The notes: a model not told the origin generated them from the sequence alone. DNA of 64,000 nt from Prochlorococcus sp. AG-347-L21 (GCA_003278875.1 QCCQ01000005.1:27561-91560), one strand, 5' to 3'; positions 46,260-54,892 are shown, numbered from the stretch's first letter. A program made the numbers and translations.

Positions 46260-46484
46260 ATGATAATTTCCCTAAATACAGCTTTAGATCTTAAGATATT
46301 TAGTCCAAGTGAACCTATTGGAATATTCATAATTTTTGTAGGGTTAATATTTACTGGCATGATTTTCTATATTATTTATGCTGTAAGTACTAATAAAGAA
46401 TCCCTAGAAGACAAAAAAATTAGAACTAAAAATGAATACTTGCAAAAGGAGAAAATAGAAAAATTATTTCCTAAGAAAAAATAA
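46260..46484 (+). CDS. Small hypothetical membrane protein (74 aa)
   Basis: ATG chosen over an adjacent TTG. Hydrophobic N-terminal start, then a membrane helix at about 21-42 (GIFIIFVGLIFTGMIFYIIYAV), then a highly charged Lys/Glu tail (ESLEDKKIRTKNEYLQKEKIEKLFPKKK). No family recognised. Confidence 0.55.
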   Translation: MIISLNTALDLKIFSPSEPIGIFIIFVGLIFTGMIFYIIYAVSTNKESLEDKKIRTKNEYLQKEKIEKLFPKKK

Positions 46485-46584
46485 ATTTAATTGCTTTATG
46501 ACTATAAAGATATTTATTTATATTATTAATTATTAAATCAGTAGGATCTAAAAACATCAATTTTAGTTCTTTTAAATCAAACAT
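46471..46584 (-). CDS. Possible small protein (37 aa)
   Basis: Minus-strand frame from ATG (complement of 46582-46584) to TAG. The product, MFDLKELKLMFLDPTDLIIN then a helical tail ending KAIKFIFS, overlaps the end of the preceding plus-strand gene by 14 bases. Short, and the support is only an uninterrupted frame with a good start. Confidence 0.25.
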   Translation of the reverse strand: MFDLKELKLMFLDPTDLIINNINKYLYSHKAIKFIFS

Positions 46585-46707
46585 TTTCCAAAATTTAACT
46601 ATAACAACAAAATTTTTTTTACGAGGACTTCATATTGTTAATTCCACAGCTAAATTATTTTCATATCAAGCAGTAAATGTTAAAAATGGAAAAAATAATT
46701 TTAAATC

Positions 46708-47211
46708 TTGGAGAATTCAACTCAATATCTATTTCTTGCTAGTGGAGTGAAAAATGGAGAAGGTTTTTGGATTGTGGGAATAAAAAATTGCGATGAAAAT
46801 ATCCTTGAGGATGAAAATCTTTTAGATTGCCATAGAAAAGAATTAATAGGTAATGAATCAGCAAAAGATATTCTTTTAGCTATTAATTTAAACGTAAATA
46901 ATTTATTAAATGAACTGATAAACAAAAATTATTTAATTGCAAGTCCTTCAATGGGGATTCCATTTGATATCCCTTTAGAAATCTTGGAAAATATTTTTGA
47001 TTTCTGGTTAGATATTTATAAAAATCATGAAGCCTGGGAAGTTTGTTTAGGACTTCTTAAAATTAGAAAAAGGATTCCCCTAACAAACCTAATTGAAAGC
47101 AAAAGTCTAAAGGGAAACTCTAAAAAATGGGCTATAAAAATTGAAACTTTGCATACTTATGTTCCTTCTTCACTTAAAAATGAAAAATTAAATGACCCCA
47201 TGTGGGAATAA
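46708..47211 (+). CDS. Hypothetical protein (167 aa)
   Basis: Starts at TTG (an in-frame stop lies two codons upstream). Soluble, acidic in the first half, helical in the second, with short conserved-looking motifs FLASGVKNGEGFWIVGI and HEAWEVCLGLLKIRKRIPL. No known family. It precedes, on the same strand, the small gene at 47286 and the phosphoribosyltransferase gene. Confidence 0.55.
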   Translation: MENSTQYLFLASGVKNGEGFWIVGIKNCDENILEDENLLDCHRKELIGNESAKDILLAINLNVNNLLNELINKNYLIASPSMGIPFDIPLEILENIFDFWLDIYKNHEAWEVCLGLLKIRKRIPLTNLIESKSLKGNSKKWAIKIETLHTYVPSSLKNEKLNDPMWE

Positions 47212-47285
47212 TTTTATATTTAAATACTAAAAATATTTACTTCGTAGGATATTTAAGTAAAAATAAAATAACTAATAATTTAATA

Positions 47286-47471
47286 ATGAACAAACCATAT
47301 TCTTTTAGTATTAATCAGATGAACGGGATAGTTGAGGATACATATGCCAAGATAATAAATGAATGCGAAAATTTAAAAAAAGATACAAATTGTCCAAATG
47401 AGCAAGTAGTCGCACTTTTAAGTGTAATTGCCTCTAATTACGCTACTAATACAGAAAAAAACGAAAATTAA
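47286..47471 (+). CDS. Hypothetical small protein (61 aa)
   Basis: ATG start giving MNKPYSFSINQMNGIVEDTYAKIIN, soluble, with cysteines in ECENLKKDTNCPNEQVV and a hydrophobic stretch VVALLSVIASNYA. The same frame is open further upstream, but without a good start. It ends one base before the phosphoribosyltransferase ATG, so it is part of that unit. Confidence 0.5.
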   Translation: MNKPYSFSINQMNGIVEDTYAKIINECENLKKDTNCPNEQVVALLSVIASNYATNTEKNEN

Positions 47472-47472
47472 G

Positions 47473-47868
47473 ATGATAATTTATTTTACATGGAGCGAAT
47501 TTGATAAGAGCGTAGAACAAATAGCTAATAAATGCAGGTTTAATGAATTTTCTGGAATATATGGAGTTCCTCGTGGCGGCTTATGTCTTGCTGTAGCACT
47601 AAGCCATAAATTAAAAATTGAATTAATTTCAGAACCAATAAAGAATTCACTAATAGTAGATGATGTTTATGAAACAGGCACTACATTGACGACCTTCAAG
47701 AATATTGAAGGAGCAATGTTTTTTGTATTATTTAGTAAAATCAAACCTAAATGGTGGAATACAGTATATGAAACAAAAAAAAGTCAATGGATTGTTTTCC
47801 CTTGGGAAAATACTCTTAATTCAAAAAGTGACCGCGAAGAGTACATCAAAAAAAGAGGTTTAATTTGA
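47473..47868 (+). CDS. Phosphoribosyltransferase-like protein
   Basis: 131 aa. The PRPP-binding loop LIVDDVYETGTTL (about 63-75) is intact and GVPRGGLCLAVALSHKL precedes it, so this is a type I phosphoribosyltransferase. The C-terminal part is divergent (WWNTVYETKKSQWIVFPWEN), and short for the class; the base substrate cannot be inferred. It overlaps the next gene by four bases (a TTGA overlap), linking it to nucleoside 2-deoxyribosyltransferase. Confidence 0.75.
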   Translation: MIIYFTWSEFDKSVEQIANKCRFNEFSGIYGVPRGGLCLAVALSHKLKIELISEPIKNSLIVDDVYETGTTLTTFKNIEGAMFFVLFSKIKPKWWNTVYETKKSQWIVFPWENTLNSKSDREEYIKKRGLI

Positions 47869-48323
47869 GAAAGAAATTATATTTGGCTAATCCATATGGA
47901 TTTTCAAAACAAACTAAAACTTTGTTACATGAATTTATTGAAATCTTCAATGATTTGAATGTAGAAGTATTTGAACCCTTTGAGAGAGCAAAACGATTAA
48001 CTCAACAAGAAAGTGAGTGGGCATATGAGGTCGCAAAAAGTAATTTCCATGATTTAAAAGAATGTGATTGTATTTTTGCGATTGTTAATGGAAATCCACC
48101 AGATGAAGGGGTAATGATTGAATTGGGTATAGCAATTGCTTTAAAAAAGGAAATCTTTTTATTCAGGGATGATTTTAGAAATTGTGCTGATAGCGATCAA
48201 TACCCATTAAACCTAATGTTATTTCTAGGACTGCCTAAAGATAATTGGGAAAAATATTATTTTGAATCATTACAAGATATAAAAAGTAACAAAAAAAGAT
48301 TTGTGGAGTGGGCTGAAAATTAG
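47865..48323 (+). CDS. Nucleoside 2-deoxyribosyltransferase-like protein
   Basis: 152 aa from a TTG that overlaps the previous gene. The family swaps the base of deoxynucleosides or hydrolyses them. Features: LYLANPYGFSKQTKTL at the N-terminus and the catalytic-site region ECDCIFAIVNGNPPDEGVMIELGIAIAL (the DEGxxxELGxA signature with the nucleophilic Glu). Paired with a phosphoribosyltransferase, this suggests nucleobase salvage or exchange. Confidence 0.82.
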   Translation: MRKKLYLANPYGFSKQTKTLLHEFIEIFNDLNVEVFEPFERAKRLTQQESEWAYEVAKSNFHDLKECDCIFAIVNGNPPDEGVMIELGIAIALKKEIFLFRDDFRNCADSDQYPLNLMLFLGLPKDNWEKYYFESLQDIKSNKKRFVEWAEN

Positions 48324-48409
48324 CAAAGTAAACCGTCAACCCAAAATCTAGAAGTTTCGTGTTTAAAAAAATCTGCTGAAGTGCTAGAATATTTTTTATT
48401 TAGAAAATT

Positions 48410-48586
48410 TTGACACAAGTAACAGTAGGAGAGAATGAGGGTATTGAATCTGCCCTTAGAAGATTTAAGAGACAAGTATCTAAATCTGGAATCTTTGCAG
48501 ATTTAAAAAGACTTAGGCATCATGAAACCCCTATTGAAAAATACAAAAGAAAATTGCAGCAAAGAAGAAAAGCAAGAAGAAGATAA
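48410..48586 (+). CDS. rpsU: 30S ribosomal protein S21
   Basis: 58 aa, TTG start. [20 protein letters not shown] then [20 protein letters not shown] and a strongly basic tail ([15 protein letters not shown]) are characteristic of cyanobacterial S21, which helps initiation complex formation. Monocistronic; the gene is followed by the divergent-side HhH gene on the other strand. Confidence 0.93.
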
Positions 48587-48657
48587 TCGCCTATAACTTA
48601 TAAAGTTTTTATAAATTTTTAATATTAATAATTTTTCATAGAGTTTAAAAAATTTAA

Positions 48658-48993
48658 CTATTTAAGCTTTTTAAGCTTCTTAACTAGATTTATTCCAACT
48701 CCTGACACAGCGAGAAGGTCTTTTTCATCAGCGGCGATAACTGCCTTTGTTGTTTTAAATCCAGCCTCATACAATGCTTTTGCGCTTTTTGCTCCAACAC
48801 CTGGAAGTGTAGTCAAAGTTTCAACATTTTTCTTAGAATTAACTACTTTGGTTTTGGTTTTTGTTTTTGTTTTTGTTTTTGTTTTTGTTTTTGCAGGCTT
48901 TGCTGCTTTTTTTTCTTTCTTTAAAGGAGTTTCAGGTGTTACTGCACTTTTAAATAAAATTGATTTTAGTTTGCTGAGAAATTTAGAAATCAT
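48658..48993 (-). CDS. Helix-hairpin-helix protein with a Lys-Thr repeat
   Basis: 111 aa, ATG start. N-terminal amphipathic helix (about 1-15), a low-complexity region with seven consecutive Lys-Thr pairs (about 36-49), and a C-terminal helix-hairpin-helix pair TLPGVGAKSAKALYEAGFKT and AVSGVGINLVKKLKKL. HhH repeats bind DNA without sequence choice. The repeat is coded by tandem hexamers. Likely a small DNA-binding or nucleoid protein; function not established. Confidence 0.8.
   Translation of the reverse strand: MISKFLSKLKSILFKSAVTPETPLKKEKKAAKPAKTKTKTKTKTKTKTKVVNSKKNVETLTTLPGVGAKSAKALYEAGFKTTKAVIAADEKDLLAVSGVGINLVKKLKKLK
48850..48893. repeat. Tandem hexanucleotide repeat within the HhH gene
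   Basis: About seven copies of GTTTTT on the plus strand encode the Lys-Thr run on the minus strand (AAAACA units). Such a repeat can change copy number by slippage without shifting the frame. Confidence 0.8.
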
Positions 48994-49258
48994 TGCAATA
49001 TATAAGTAATAAAATTAGCTCTTCATTTAATATTATCAAATTCCAGAGGAATTAATAACAAGACAATAACTAATTGAATAGAAATAATTTATTTACAATT
49101 ATATAAAGACACATATTTAATATTTATGCAAGCTTACGAGCCATTGCAAGGTATTATAAATTATTTTAAAAACTAAAAAAAAGATAAAATATATATTTAA
49201 AATTTAAATGTATTTATTAATAGTAAAGTTAAAATCTTATTAAAAACAGATCATAAAA

Positions 49259-49855
49259 ATGAAGCTTATTTTTATAAGTGGACCTTCCGGAAGCGGGAAA
49301 ACAACTTTATCAAATCAAATAATACAAAAAAATAAAAATGGTATTGTGTTAAGTACCGACAATTACTATAAGACAGGGTTAATAAGTAAATTACTACCAA
49401 AGTTTGTAGAAGGTTTTTTTGATAGAAGTATTAGTTTTAATAACAAACTATTCAAAAAAGATTTTGATTTTATTTATAAAAATGGAATTTCAATCTGTGA
49501 TCGGTTTTATAATTTCGAAAAGAAAACAATACAAAATATCTTAAACGAAACAAATAATATTAGTTATTTAATTGTTGAGGGTATATTTGCTAAAGAATTC
49601 TCAAACACTTTAAATAATAAGGATTATATTTTTATAGAAATAAAAACTAAAAAAAGCGAGTGCATGAAAAGAGTTGTCCAAAGAGATATAAAAGAAAGGG
49701 GGAAGGATAAGAAACAAGCTGAGAATGATTTCTTAAAATCATGGAGCATTTATTACGAAAAATTCAAACCCAAAAGCATAAAAAATAATACAAACAAATT
49801 CATTATTGAAAAAAACACTGATATAGATAACATTCTGAAAAAACTATTTAATTAA
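49259..49855 (+). CDS. P-loop kinase, uridine kinase-like
   Basis: 198 aa. Walker A GPSGSGKTT at residues 8-16, STDNYYKTG and a DxxF/Y-type acceptor loop, and a C-terminal RDIKERG motif give the uridine kinase/phosphoribulokinase-like fold, although divergent from known uridine kinases. Acts in the cytoplasm. The substrate is uncertain. Its 3' end overlaps the convergent FAD oxidoreductase gene by 12 bases. Confidence 0.75.
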   Translation: MKLIFISGPSGSGKTTLSNQIIQKNKNGIVLSTDNYYKTGLISKLLPKFVEGFFDRSISFNNKLFKKDFDFIYKNGISICDRFYNFEKKTIQNILNETNNISYLIVEGIFAKEFSNTLNNKDYIFIEIKTKKSECMKRVVQRDIKERGKDKKQAENDFLKSWSIYYEKFKPKSIKNNTNKFIIEKNTDIDNILKKLFN

Positions 49856-51010
49856 GTCTTTAATTTTTTTCTCCAATAATAAAGCACTTAAAATTGAGCC
49901 TTCAATTCTGCCAAATCCTTCTCCTTCAAACCAGTCTCCACAAAATCCAATTCTATATTTACCACTAAATTGTAAAGATAATGGTACGGCAAGACCAGTA
50001 GGCTGTGAAGCTCTCCATTTCATGATAGATATTTTTTCATTAAAAGTTAATTTATGTACTACAGAATTCTCTTCAAACAGTTTATTAAAATTTGTAATTA
50101 TTTTTTGTTTAAAAACTTCTTCATTTTTTGCACTTATATAGGAATTAATTAACTCTGCGTTTTTTGAATGTACTACAATTCCTAATTTATTATTATCTTG
50201 AAGCTGAAAAATAATTCTTTCAAATCTATATTTTTTTTCTAAATTATTTTTTAAATAAAAATACCTTTGTTTTTTAGAATAATAATCTTTATAACTATAA
50301 TCTTCATTTGTATAAATTAAAAAAGTTAACCTTGGAATAAATTTTTGTTTTTCTAAGAAATTTAATAGTAAATCTATTTTTTTATCATTATTAATAGGAA
50401 TAGCTTTTCTTAATGGAATTTGATTTACGTTTAAAATTTTTAAAGACCTCTTATGTAACAACAAATTAGTTGAACAAATTAGATATTTAGACTTAAATTT
50501 GTCGCCATTTTTTGATGTTAGTAACCATTCCTCATCATTAAACTCCATATCAATTATTAAAGTTTCAAAGAAAAAATCAATTTTCTCTTTTAAATTATTT
50601 GACTCAATTATCCTTTTCGATAATTCACTCATGGAATCTAAAGATAGATAATTAACACCGAAAGAAAATTCAGATTTTTTTATGGTTTCTAAATTAGAAT
50701 CTTCATTTAGAAGAAATATGTCTGAGTCGTCAGTTTTTATATATTTATTGTCCAATAATTCATCAATATATCTTTTTAACAGAGGATTATTTTTACTGTT
50801 AGATATATTAAAATTTGGAGAACCATGATTTAGTTTCCATCCTTTATATTTTTTGCTTATTCTTGTACTTGATCTCCCTCCAAGTCCACGACCAATTTCA
50901 ATTAATCCAACCTTTTTTGTTATATTATTTTTCAGATACTTCGAAGCAAAAACACACGCAGATATACCTCCACCTATTATTAATAAGTCATATGTAACAT
51001 CACTTTTCAT
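49844..51010 (-). CDS. FAD-dependent oxidoreductase, renalase/amine-oxidase-like
   Basis: 388 aa. FAD dinucleotide motif LLIIGGGISACVFASKYL (GxGxxA, about 9-26), GRGLGGRSSTRI as the second part of the motif, and C-terminal GFCGDWFEGEGFGRIEGSILSALLL typical of the renalase-like group of amine oxidases. The substrate is unknown. It follows the gene at 51032-51835 by 21 bases on the same strand, so the two form a unit. Confidence 0.75.
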   Translation of the reverse strand: MKSDVTYDLLIIGGGISACVFASKYLKNNITKKVGLIEIGRGLGGRSSTRISKKYKGWKLNHGSPNFNISNSKNNPLLKRYIDELLDNKYIKTDDSDIFLLNEDSNLETIKKSEFSFGVNYLSLDSMSELSKRIIESNNLKEKIDFFFETLIIDMEFNDEEWLLTSKNGDKFKSKYLICSTNLLLHKRSLKILNVNQIPLRKAIPINNDKKIDLLLNFLEKQKFIPRLTFLIYTNEDYSYKDYYSKKQRYFYLKNNLEKKYRFERIIFQLQDNNKLGIVVHSKNAELINSYISAKNEEVFKQKIITNFNKLFEENSVVHKLTFNEKISIMKWRASQPTGLAVPLSLQFSGKYRIGFCGDWFEGEGFGRIEGSILSALLLEKKIKDLIK

Positions 51011-51031
51011 AGCTTTTTATATTGACGGAAA

Positions 51032-51835
51032 TTATCTTTCATTTTCTAAGAAACTATAAACAGAATCAAGTTTCTCTGATGATGAAAAATCAGATTCAAT
51101 TACAGGAGTAATATTATTATTTTTATAAAAACTAACTAGATCACTTGTAAAATCAAAAAAATTATCTAAGGTAAATAAACACTTTTCTGAAATGTATACC
51201 TCTTTCCAAGGACGAAATTTAAAACGCGCTATAAATTGTTTAGAAGGAATAAATAAACTTCCAAATAGATTTAATTTTTCATCTTTTGCTATTTTCTTGA
51301 GATAAGTCAACTCATTCTGAAGAACTTTAATATCTGTGCCATATTGAAACCAAATTGAATTTATTAACCCAGTCGAAATTTTTCTTTCGAACCTTTCTCT
51401 TTCCGAAGAAATATTATAATATTTTTTCAAGTATGGATTGTAAGCTATACCTAATTTAACTTTTAAATTTTTTTCTTTTTTTAAATAAGCTAATACATCA
51501 ACTGAGTCAAAGTTTTTTTTCTTATTTGAACCCGACACAAGCAAAATTTCATAATTTCTATTAATCTGAGAATTTTTAACAAAATCTAAAAAATTCCGAT
51601 ATGATTCGACTTTATTTTTTGAATATTGATGATAAAGACTATAGTGATAGGTCACATTAAATTCATTGAAGTTTTTTGATATATATTTAATAGTTGAATT
51701 AAATAATTCCTTCTTAATAAGTCCCTTACATGGAATATTGATATTTTTTATATTATTAAATTTGCAGAAATTAAGTTTATTTTCTAACTGAGAAATATTT
51801 TTAAAAGACAATTCAAATCTTATATTATTATTCAT
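51032..51835 (-). CDS. Hypothetical protein, possibly a TIM-barrel of the MTHFR-like type
   Basis: 267 aa, soluble. Segments such as NIPCKGLIKKELF, NVTYHYSLYHQYSKN, EILLVSGSNKK and LKVKLGIAYNPYL are consistent with alternating beta strands and helices of a barrel, and the N-terminal part is loosely like methylenetetrahydrofolate reductase-type proteins. No catalytic residue can be named, so the fold is a guess. It is upstream of, and likely co-transcribed with, the FAD oxidoreductase gene. Confidence 0.45.
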   Translation of the reverse strand: MNNNIRFELSFKNISQLENKLNFCKFNNIKNINIPCKGLIKKELFNSTIKYISKNFNEFNVTYHYSLYHQYSKNKVESYRNFLDFVKNSQINRNYEILLVSGSNKKKNFDSVDVLAYLKKEKNLKVKLGIAYNPYLKKYYNISSERERFERKISTGLINSIWFQYGTDIKVLQNELTYLKKIAKDEKLNLFGSLFIPSKQFIARFKFRPWKEVYISEKCLFTLDNFFDFTSDLVSFYKNNNITPVIESDFSSSEKLDSVYSFLENER

Positions 51836-51867
51836 TATTTAGTATTCAAATTTTATCCTGTAACATA

Positions 51868-52131
51868 TTAACGAAAACACGCATCAGCTACGATTCTTAT
51901 TTTTGAAGACGTCTTTTTATTCTTACCCTTTAGCAAATAACTGGGGGAAATCTCTAATGCAGCTTTAAAAGAAATTTTATCTTCTGCAGAATTTGCAATA
52001 ATTTCATTAAAACATTTCCAATTTCCTGGTATTAATATACCAGGCCATGATAAATAAAGACCTGCAAAAAACCCTAAAAATATAAACAAAAAAAACTTTA
52101 TAAAAATAACTTTAATTTTACTAATTAACAT
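51868..52131 (-). CDS. Hypothetical protein with an N-terminal membrane anchor (87 aa)
   Basis: ATG start. Hydrophobic helix at about 10-28 (FIKFFLFIFLGFFAGLYLSW), then a soluble region with Cys40 and Cys86, the latter in the C-terminal ADACFR. These two cysteines could pair if the tail is lumenal or periplasmic. No family recognised. Confidence 0.55.
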   Translation of the reverse strand: MLISKIKVIFIKFFLFIFLGFFAGLYLSWPGILIPGNWKCFNEIIANSAEDKISFKAALEISPSYLLKGKNKKTSSKIRIVADACFR

Positions 52132-52211
52132 AAATAAAAAACAAAGGATAAATTGTATAGAGAAATAATTTATAAATTATTTAATCTCTTCTTATCATGG
52201 ATATTTAATTC

Positions 52212-52277
52212 ATGAAAGATTTTCATGAACTCGAGAGGTTAGAATATCAAAAAAGTATTATTTTAGAATATGGCTAG
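52212..52277 (+). CDS. Possible 21-residue leader peptide
   Basis: Short frame MKDFHELERLEYQKSIILEY plus Gly, ending at a TAG that overlaps the ATG of the following gene by eight bases. Could serve translational coupling, or be chance. Confidence 0.2.
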   Translation: MKDFHELERLEYQKSIILEYG

Positions 52278-52674
52278 CCAAGATTATCTAATTGCAATAG
52301 CTTTAATAGAGCAAAACTTAGTTAGAGCAATGCCTCTTGGAGGTAAAGAAATTAAAGATAATTTAGAAGAATCAGAAAATCTCAAGAAACTTGGAGAAGA
52401 GGTAATTTTAAATCTTCTAATGAGAGTGTTTCAAAGAAGTGATGAAGGAGCTTTAAAAAGGGCTTCTGAAGAAAAAGGTTTGCTCCTGGTACATATGCAT
52501 CCTAAAAGAATGCAGAAAGAGCTTCCATTCATTAAATCTGAATGGATAAGAGACGGAGACACACAACAGTTTCTAAAATACCTTGGCAATCTATCAAAAG
52601 AAGTTTGGACTGCATCTTTCGTAAAATACAAAGGGATTGAATTTACTTCAATCTCAAAAAATGAAGAAATCTAA
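52270..52674 (+). CDS. Hypothetical protein (134 aa)
   Basis: ATG start, soluble and helical. MASQDYLIAIALIEQNLVRA followed by a Leu-rich helical body and HMHPKRMQKELPFIKSEWIRDGD. No domain recognised. Converges on the peptidase E gene with 14 bases between. Confidence 0.6.
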   Translation: MASQDYLIAIALIEQNLVRAMPLGGKEIKDNLEESENLKKLGEEVILNLLMRVFQRSDEGALKRASEEKGLLLVHMHPKRMQKELPFIKSEWIRDGDTQQFLKYLGNLSKEVWTASFVKYKGIEFTSISKNEEI

Positions 52675-52688
52675 AATACATATATTTT

Positions 52689-53369
52689 TTATAGAATTTC
52701 TTTCTTTAAAGTATTATTTTCCTTAAAGACTCTAAAACACTTTCTACCATTACCAAAATCTATAAAGGAATAATCAACATTATTTTTGACGTGCAAAGCA
52801 CAATTTCCCTCTATACAAATACATGATTTAATAATTTCTCTATTTATAACATCATTAACATAAGGTTCCCTCTCTTTTTCTTCATCGAAATGCGGGCAAG
52901 CAATTCCTTTGACGATTCCTAGACAATCTATTATGGCTAATTCTTCAGCATAAGAATCAGTGATACCTTTTTCAAACCAACAAATAGCTCCAGCACTTAC
53001 ACCACTCATTACAATTCCTTTTTCATAAGCACTACGTAAAATTTCATTTAAATTCCATTCTTTCCAGACAGCTAACATACTTTTTGTATTTCCTCCACCA
53101 ACATAAATGATGTCTTGAGTTAAAACTTTTTCTTCTAAATTTTCTGTTCTAGAGAAAAAATCAATATGACTTGTTATACAATCAAGTTTGGAAAATGCTC
53201 TATAAAAATTTAGTTTGTACAAACTATTATCACCAGATGCTGTTGGAATAAAGCAAATTTTTGGTCTTTTTTTATTAATTAATGAAATTAGATATTTTTC
53301 AATTTCAAGAGAGCCTAGAGAACGTCCAAACCCTCCTCCACCAATTGCGACTATATTTTTACTATGCAT
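52689..53369 (-). CDS. Peptidase E-like protein (family S51)
   Basis: 226 aa. N-terminal GGGGFGRSLGSLEIEKYL and the nucleophile motif VMSGVSAGAICWFEKG with Ser in GxSxGA, plus FIPTASGDN and YVGGGNTKSMLAVWKEW, fit Asp-dipeptidase (peptidase E) of the S51 family; cyanophycinases share this fold. No cyanophycin synthetase is in view. Cytoplasmic. Divergent from the GNAT gene with 20 bases between. Confidence 0.85.
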   Translation of the reverse strand: MHSKNIVAIGGGGFGRSLGSLEIEKYLISLINKKRPKICFIPTASGDNSLYKLNFYRAFSKLDCITSHIDFFSRTENLEEKVLTQDIIYVGGGNTKSMLAVWKEWNLNEILRSAYEKGIVMSGVSAGAICWFEKGITDSYAEELAIIDCLGIVKGIACPHFDEEKEREPYVNDVINREIIKSCICIEGNCALHVKNNVDYSFIDFGNGRKCFRVFKENNTLKKEIL

Positions 53370-53389
53370 ACTAAATAGAAGATTTGTTT

Positions 53390-53860
53390 ATGAATTTAAG
53401 ACAAATTACTATTAAAGATCAACTGGAATTAAAAAAGGTTTATTTTGATTCCATTCAATCTTTAGATAAAAAAATTTATAGTCAAGAGCAAAAAATGGCC
53501 TGGGCAAGCCAAGCTTGGAATAATCCAAATTTTGATAAATCAATAACTAAAGGGAAAGGATGGCTTCTAAGTAAAAAAGGAATAATTATTGCTTTCGCCA
53601 TAAGATATCCCTCCGATAAAATTGCTTTATTTTACTGTAAAGGCAAATTCCAAAGAAAAGGTTTCGGCTCTAAGTTACTTCATAAATTAGAAGATGAAGC
53701 TAAAAAAGAAGGTTTAGATTTTCTTTCAACTGAAGCAAGTTTAATAAGTTATAAATTATTTCTTAAAAAAGAATGGAAAATTATACGTAAAGAAAAAGTA
53801 ATTATAAATAACATTTTTTTTGAAAGATATAAAATGACTAAAACTATAAAAGTTTATTAA
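53390..53860 (+). CDS. GNAT-family N-acetyltransferase
   Basis: 156 aa from the ATG at 53390; a TTG two codons earlier is less likely. The core ALFYCKGKFQRKGFGSKLLHKLEDEAKKEG carries the acetyl-CoA pyrophosphate loop pattern (Q/RxxGxG/A) with KGFGSKL. Substrate unknown. The following membrane protein gene starts after six bases. Confidence 0.8.
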   Translation: MNLRQITIKDQLELKKVYFDSIQSLDKKIYSQEQKMAWASQAWNNPNFDKSITKGKGWLLSKKGIIIAFAIRYPSDKIALFYCKGKFQRKGFGSKLLHKLEDEAKKEGLDFLSTEASLISYKLFLKKEWKIIRKEKVIINNIFFERYKMTKTIKVY

Positions 53861-53866
53861 TTAATA

Positions 53867-54190
53867 GTGTCTATTAAAAGCAGGAGATTAATTTTTATTC
53901 AAAGAGTTCTAATTTGGACGTTATACTTTTTTTCAGGATTTATACTTTATTCAAAAAAAGGTATCTTACCTTCTGAATTAATTACGTTTTCAAGAATTAT
54001 TTATCCATTATCTGTTTTCTGGTTGCAAATAAGAATTAAAAAAAGAACCAATTTTCTGCCTATTGATTCAAAAATGACAACTTCGCAGTTATGGTTCAAT
54101 TTATTACCAGTTATTGCATCTCTATTAACTGTAATTTTTTCTTTAACTAATGTTTTTTTAATTATTCTAGGAAAATTAATTAATTATTAA
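53867..54190 (+). CDS. Hypothetical membrane protein (107 aa)
   Basis: GTG start. Two hydrophobic regions (about 10-26 and 79-103) separated by a basic stretch (QIRIKKRTNFLP). No family recognised. Follows the GNAT gene closely and is probably part of the same transcript. Confidence 0.55.
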   Translation: MSIKSRRLIFIQRVLIWTLYFFSGFILYSKKGILPSELITFSRIIYPLSVFWLQIRIKKRTNFLPIDSKMTTSQLWFNLLPVIASLLTVIFSLTNVFLIILGKLINY

Positions 54191-54309
54191 ATTAAATAAT
54201 TTAATTATTATCAATTAACTTTTGAAAGTTCTCTCATAAAAAACATAATGTAAAGAAATTTGTCTTTTACTTATTTTTGTTTAAGTTTTAAATAGTGATC
54301 AATAAAATC

Positions 54310-54459
54310 ATGAAAAATATTTCATTAAAGGGAAATATTAATTTTGATAAAAAAAAAGATATAAATGATTATGATTTATTCTCTTTAAAAATCGCAGATA
54401 GTTTATATAAAAAAGATATTGGGAAATTCCTTGAAACTCTCTCCTCTCACTTTATTTAG
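54310..54459 (+). CDS. Small hypothetical protein (49 aa)
   Basis: ATG-started frame; MKNISLKGNINFDKKKDIND then DYDLFSLKIADSLYKKDIGK and a hydrophilic end. Soluble. No family known. Confidence 0.4.
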   Translation: MKNISLKGNINFDKKKDINDYDLFSLKIADSLYKKDIGKFLETLSSHFI

Positions 54460-54551
54460 GAACATATTCTTTTTCTGATCTTCAAATTCAAACAGTCCTA
54501 TTAATAAATAAGTATTTGAGGGATAATGTAAAAAACCATAAGAATACTCCA

Positions 54552-54869
54552 ATGCAATTATTTCTTGCTGACTGCCAATTCCCAGATATTGAGAATCAAG
54601 TGAAAGCTTATCAATTATTTGTAGAAGCTTGGGAAAATGGTGAAATTGCAAAATCAGATAAAACAGATAAATTTGAGATGTTATTTAGAGTTCATGCTCC
54701 AGGAGAGGGTAGAGTAGTCTGTTTATGTAAGGCACAGAGCGATAAAGAAATTTTTGAGCATTTTGCTCCATGGAGAGCCAAATTTGGCATTCATATGGAA
54801 TTTACACCTGTAATAAGTTGTCAAAATGTTGTTGATTACCATAAAAGTTTGTTCAAAACTTTAGGGTAA
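54552..54869 (+). CDS. DUF3303-like protein
   Basis: 105 aa from the ATG giving MQLFLADCQFPDIENQVKAY. The core LFVEAWENGEIAKSDKTDKF, MLFRVHAPGEGRVVCLCKAQSD and HFAPWRAKFGIHMEFTPVI follows the pattern of the DUF3303 (dimeric alpha-beta barrel) group. A longer frame begins at a TTG 12 codons upstream. Function unknown. Confidence 0.6.
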   Translation: MQLFLADCQFPDIENQVKAYQLFVEAWENGEIAKSDKTDKFEMLFRVHAPGEGRVVCLCKAQSDKEIFEHFAPWRAKFGIHMEFTPVISCQNVVDYHKSLFKTLG

Positions 54870-54892
54870 TTAGCTTAAATCTAAAATTTATC

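Noticed and set aside
47202..47285. Upstream part of the frame that contains the 61-aa gene
   Set aside because: The ATG at 47202 overlaps the preceding gene's end; the segment NTKNIYFVGYLSKNKITNN looks like intergenic translation, and a better ATG lies at 47286.
48841..48900. CRISPR-like tandem repeat
   Set aside because: The units are six bases without spacers and encode Lys-Thr in frame; no cas genes nearby.
49022..49258. Possible gene between the HhH and kinase genes
   Set aside because: Only a 16-codon frame (MQAYEPLQGIINYFKN) was seen in very AT-rich DNA; too short and without context.
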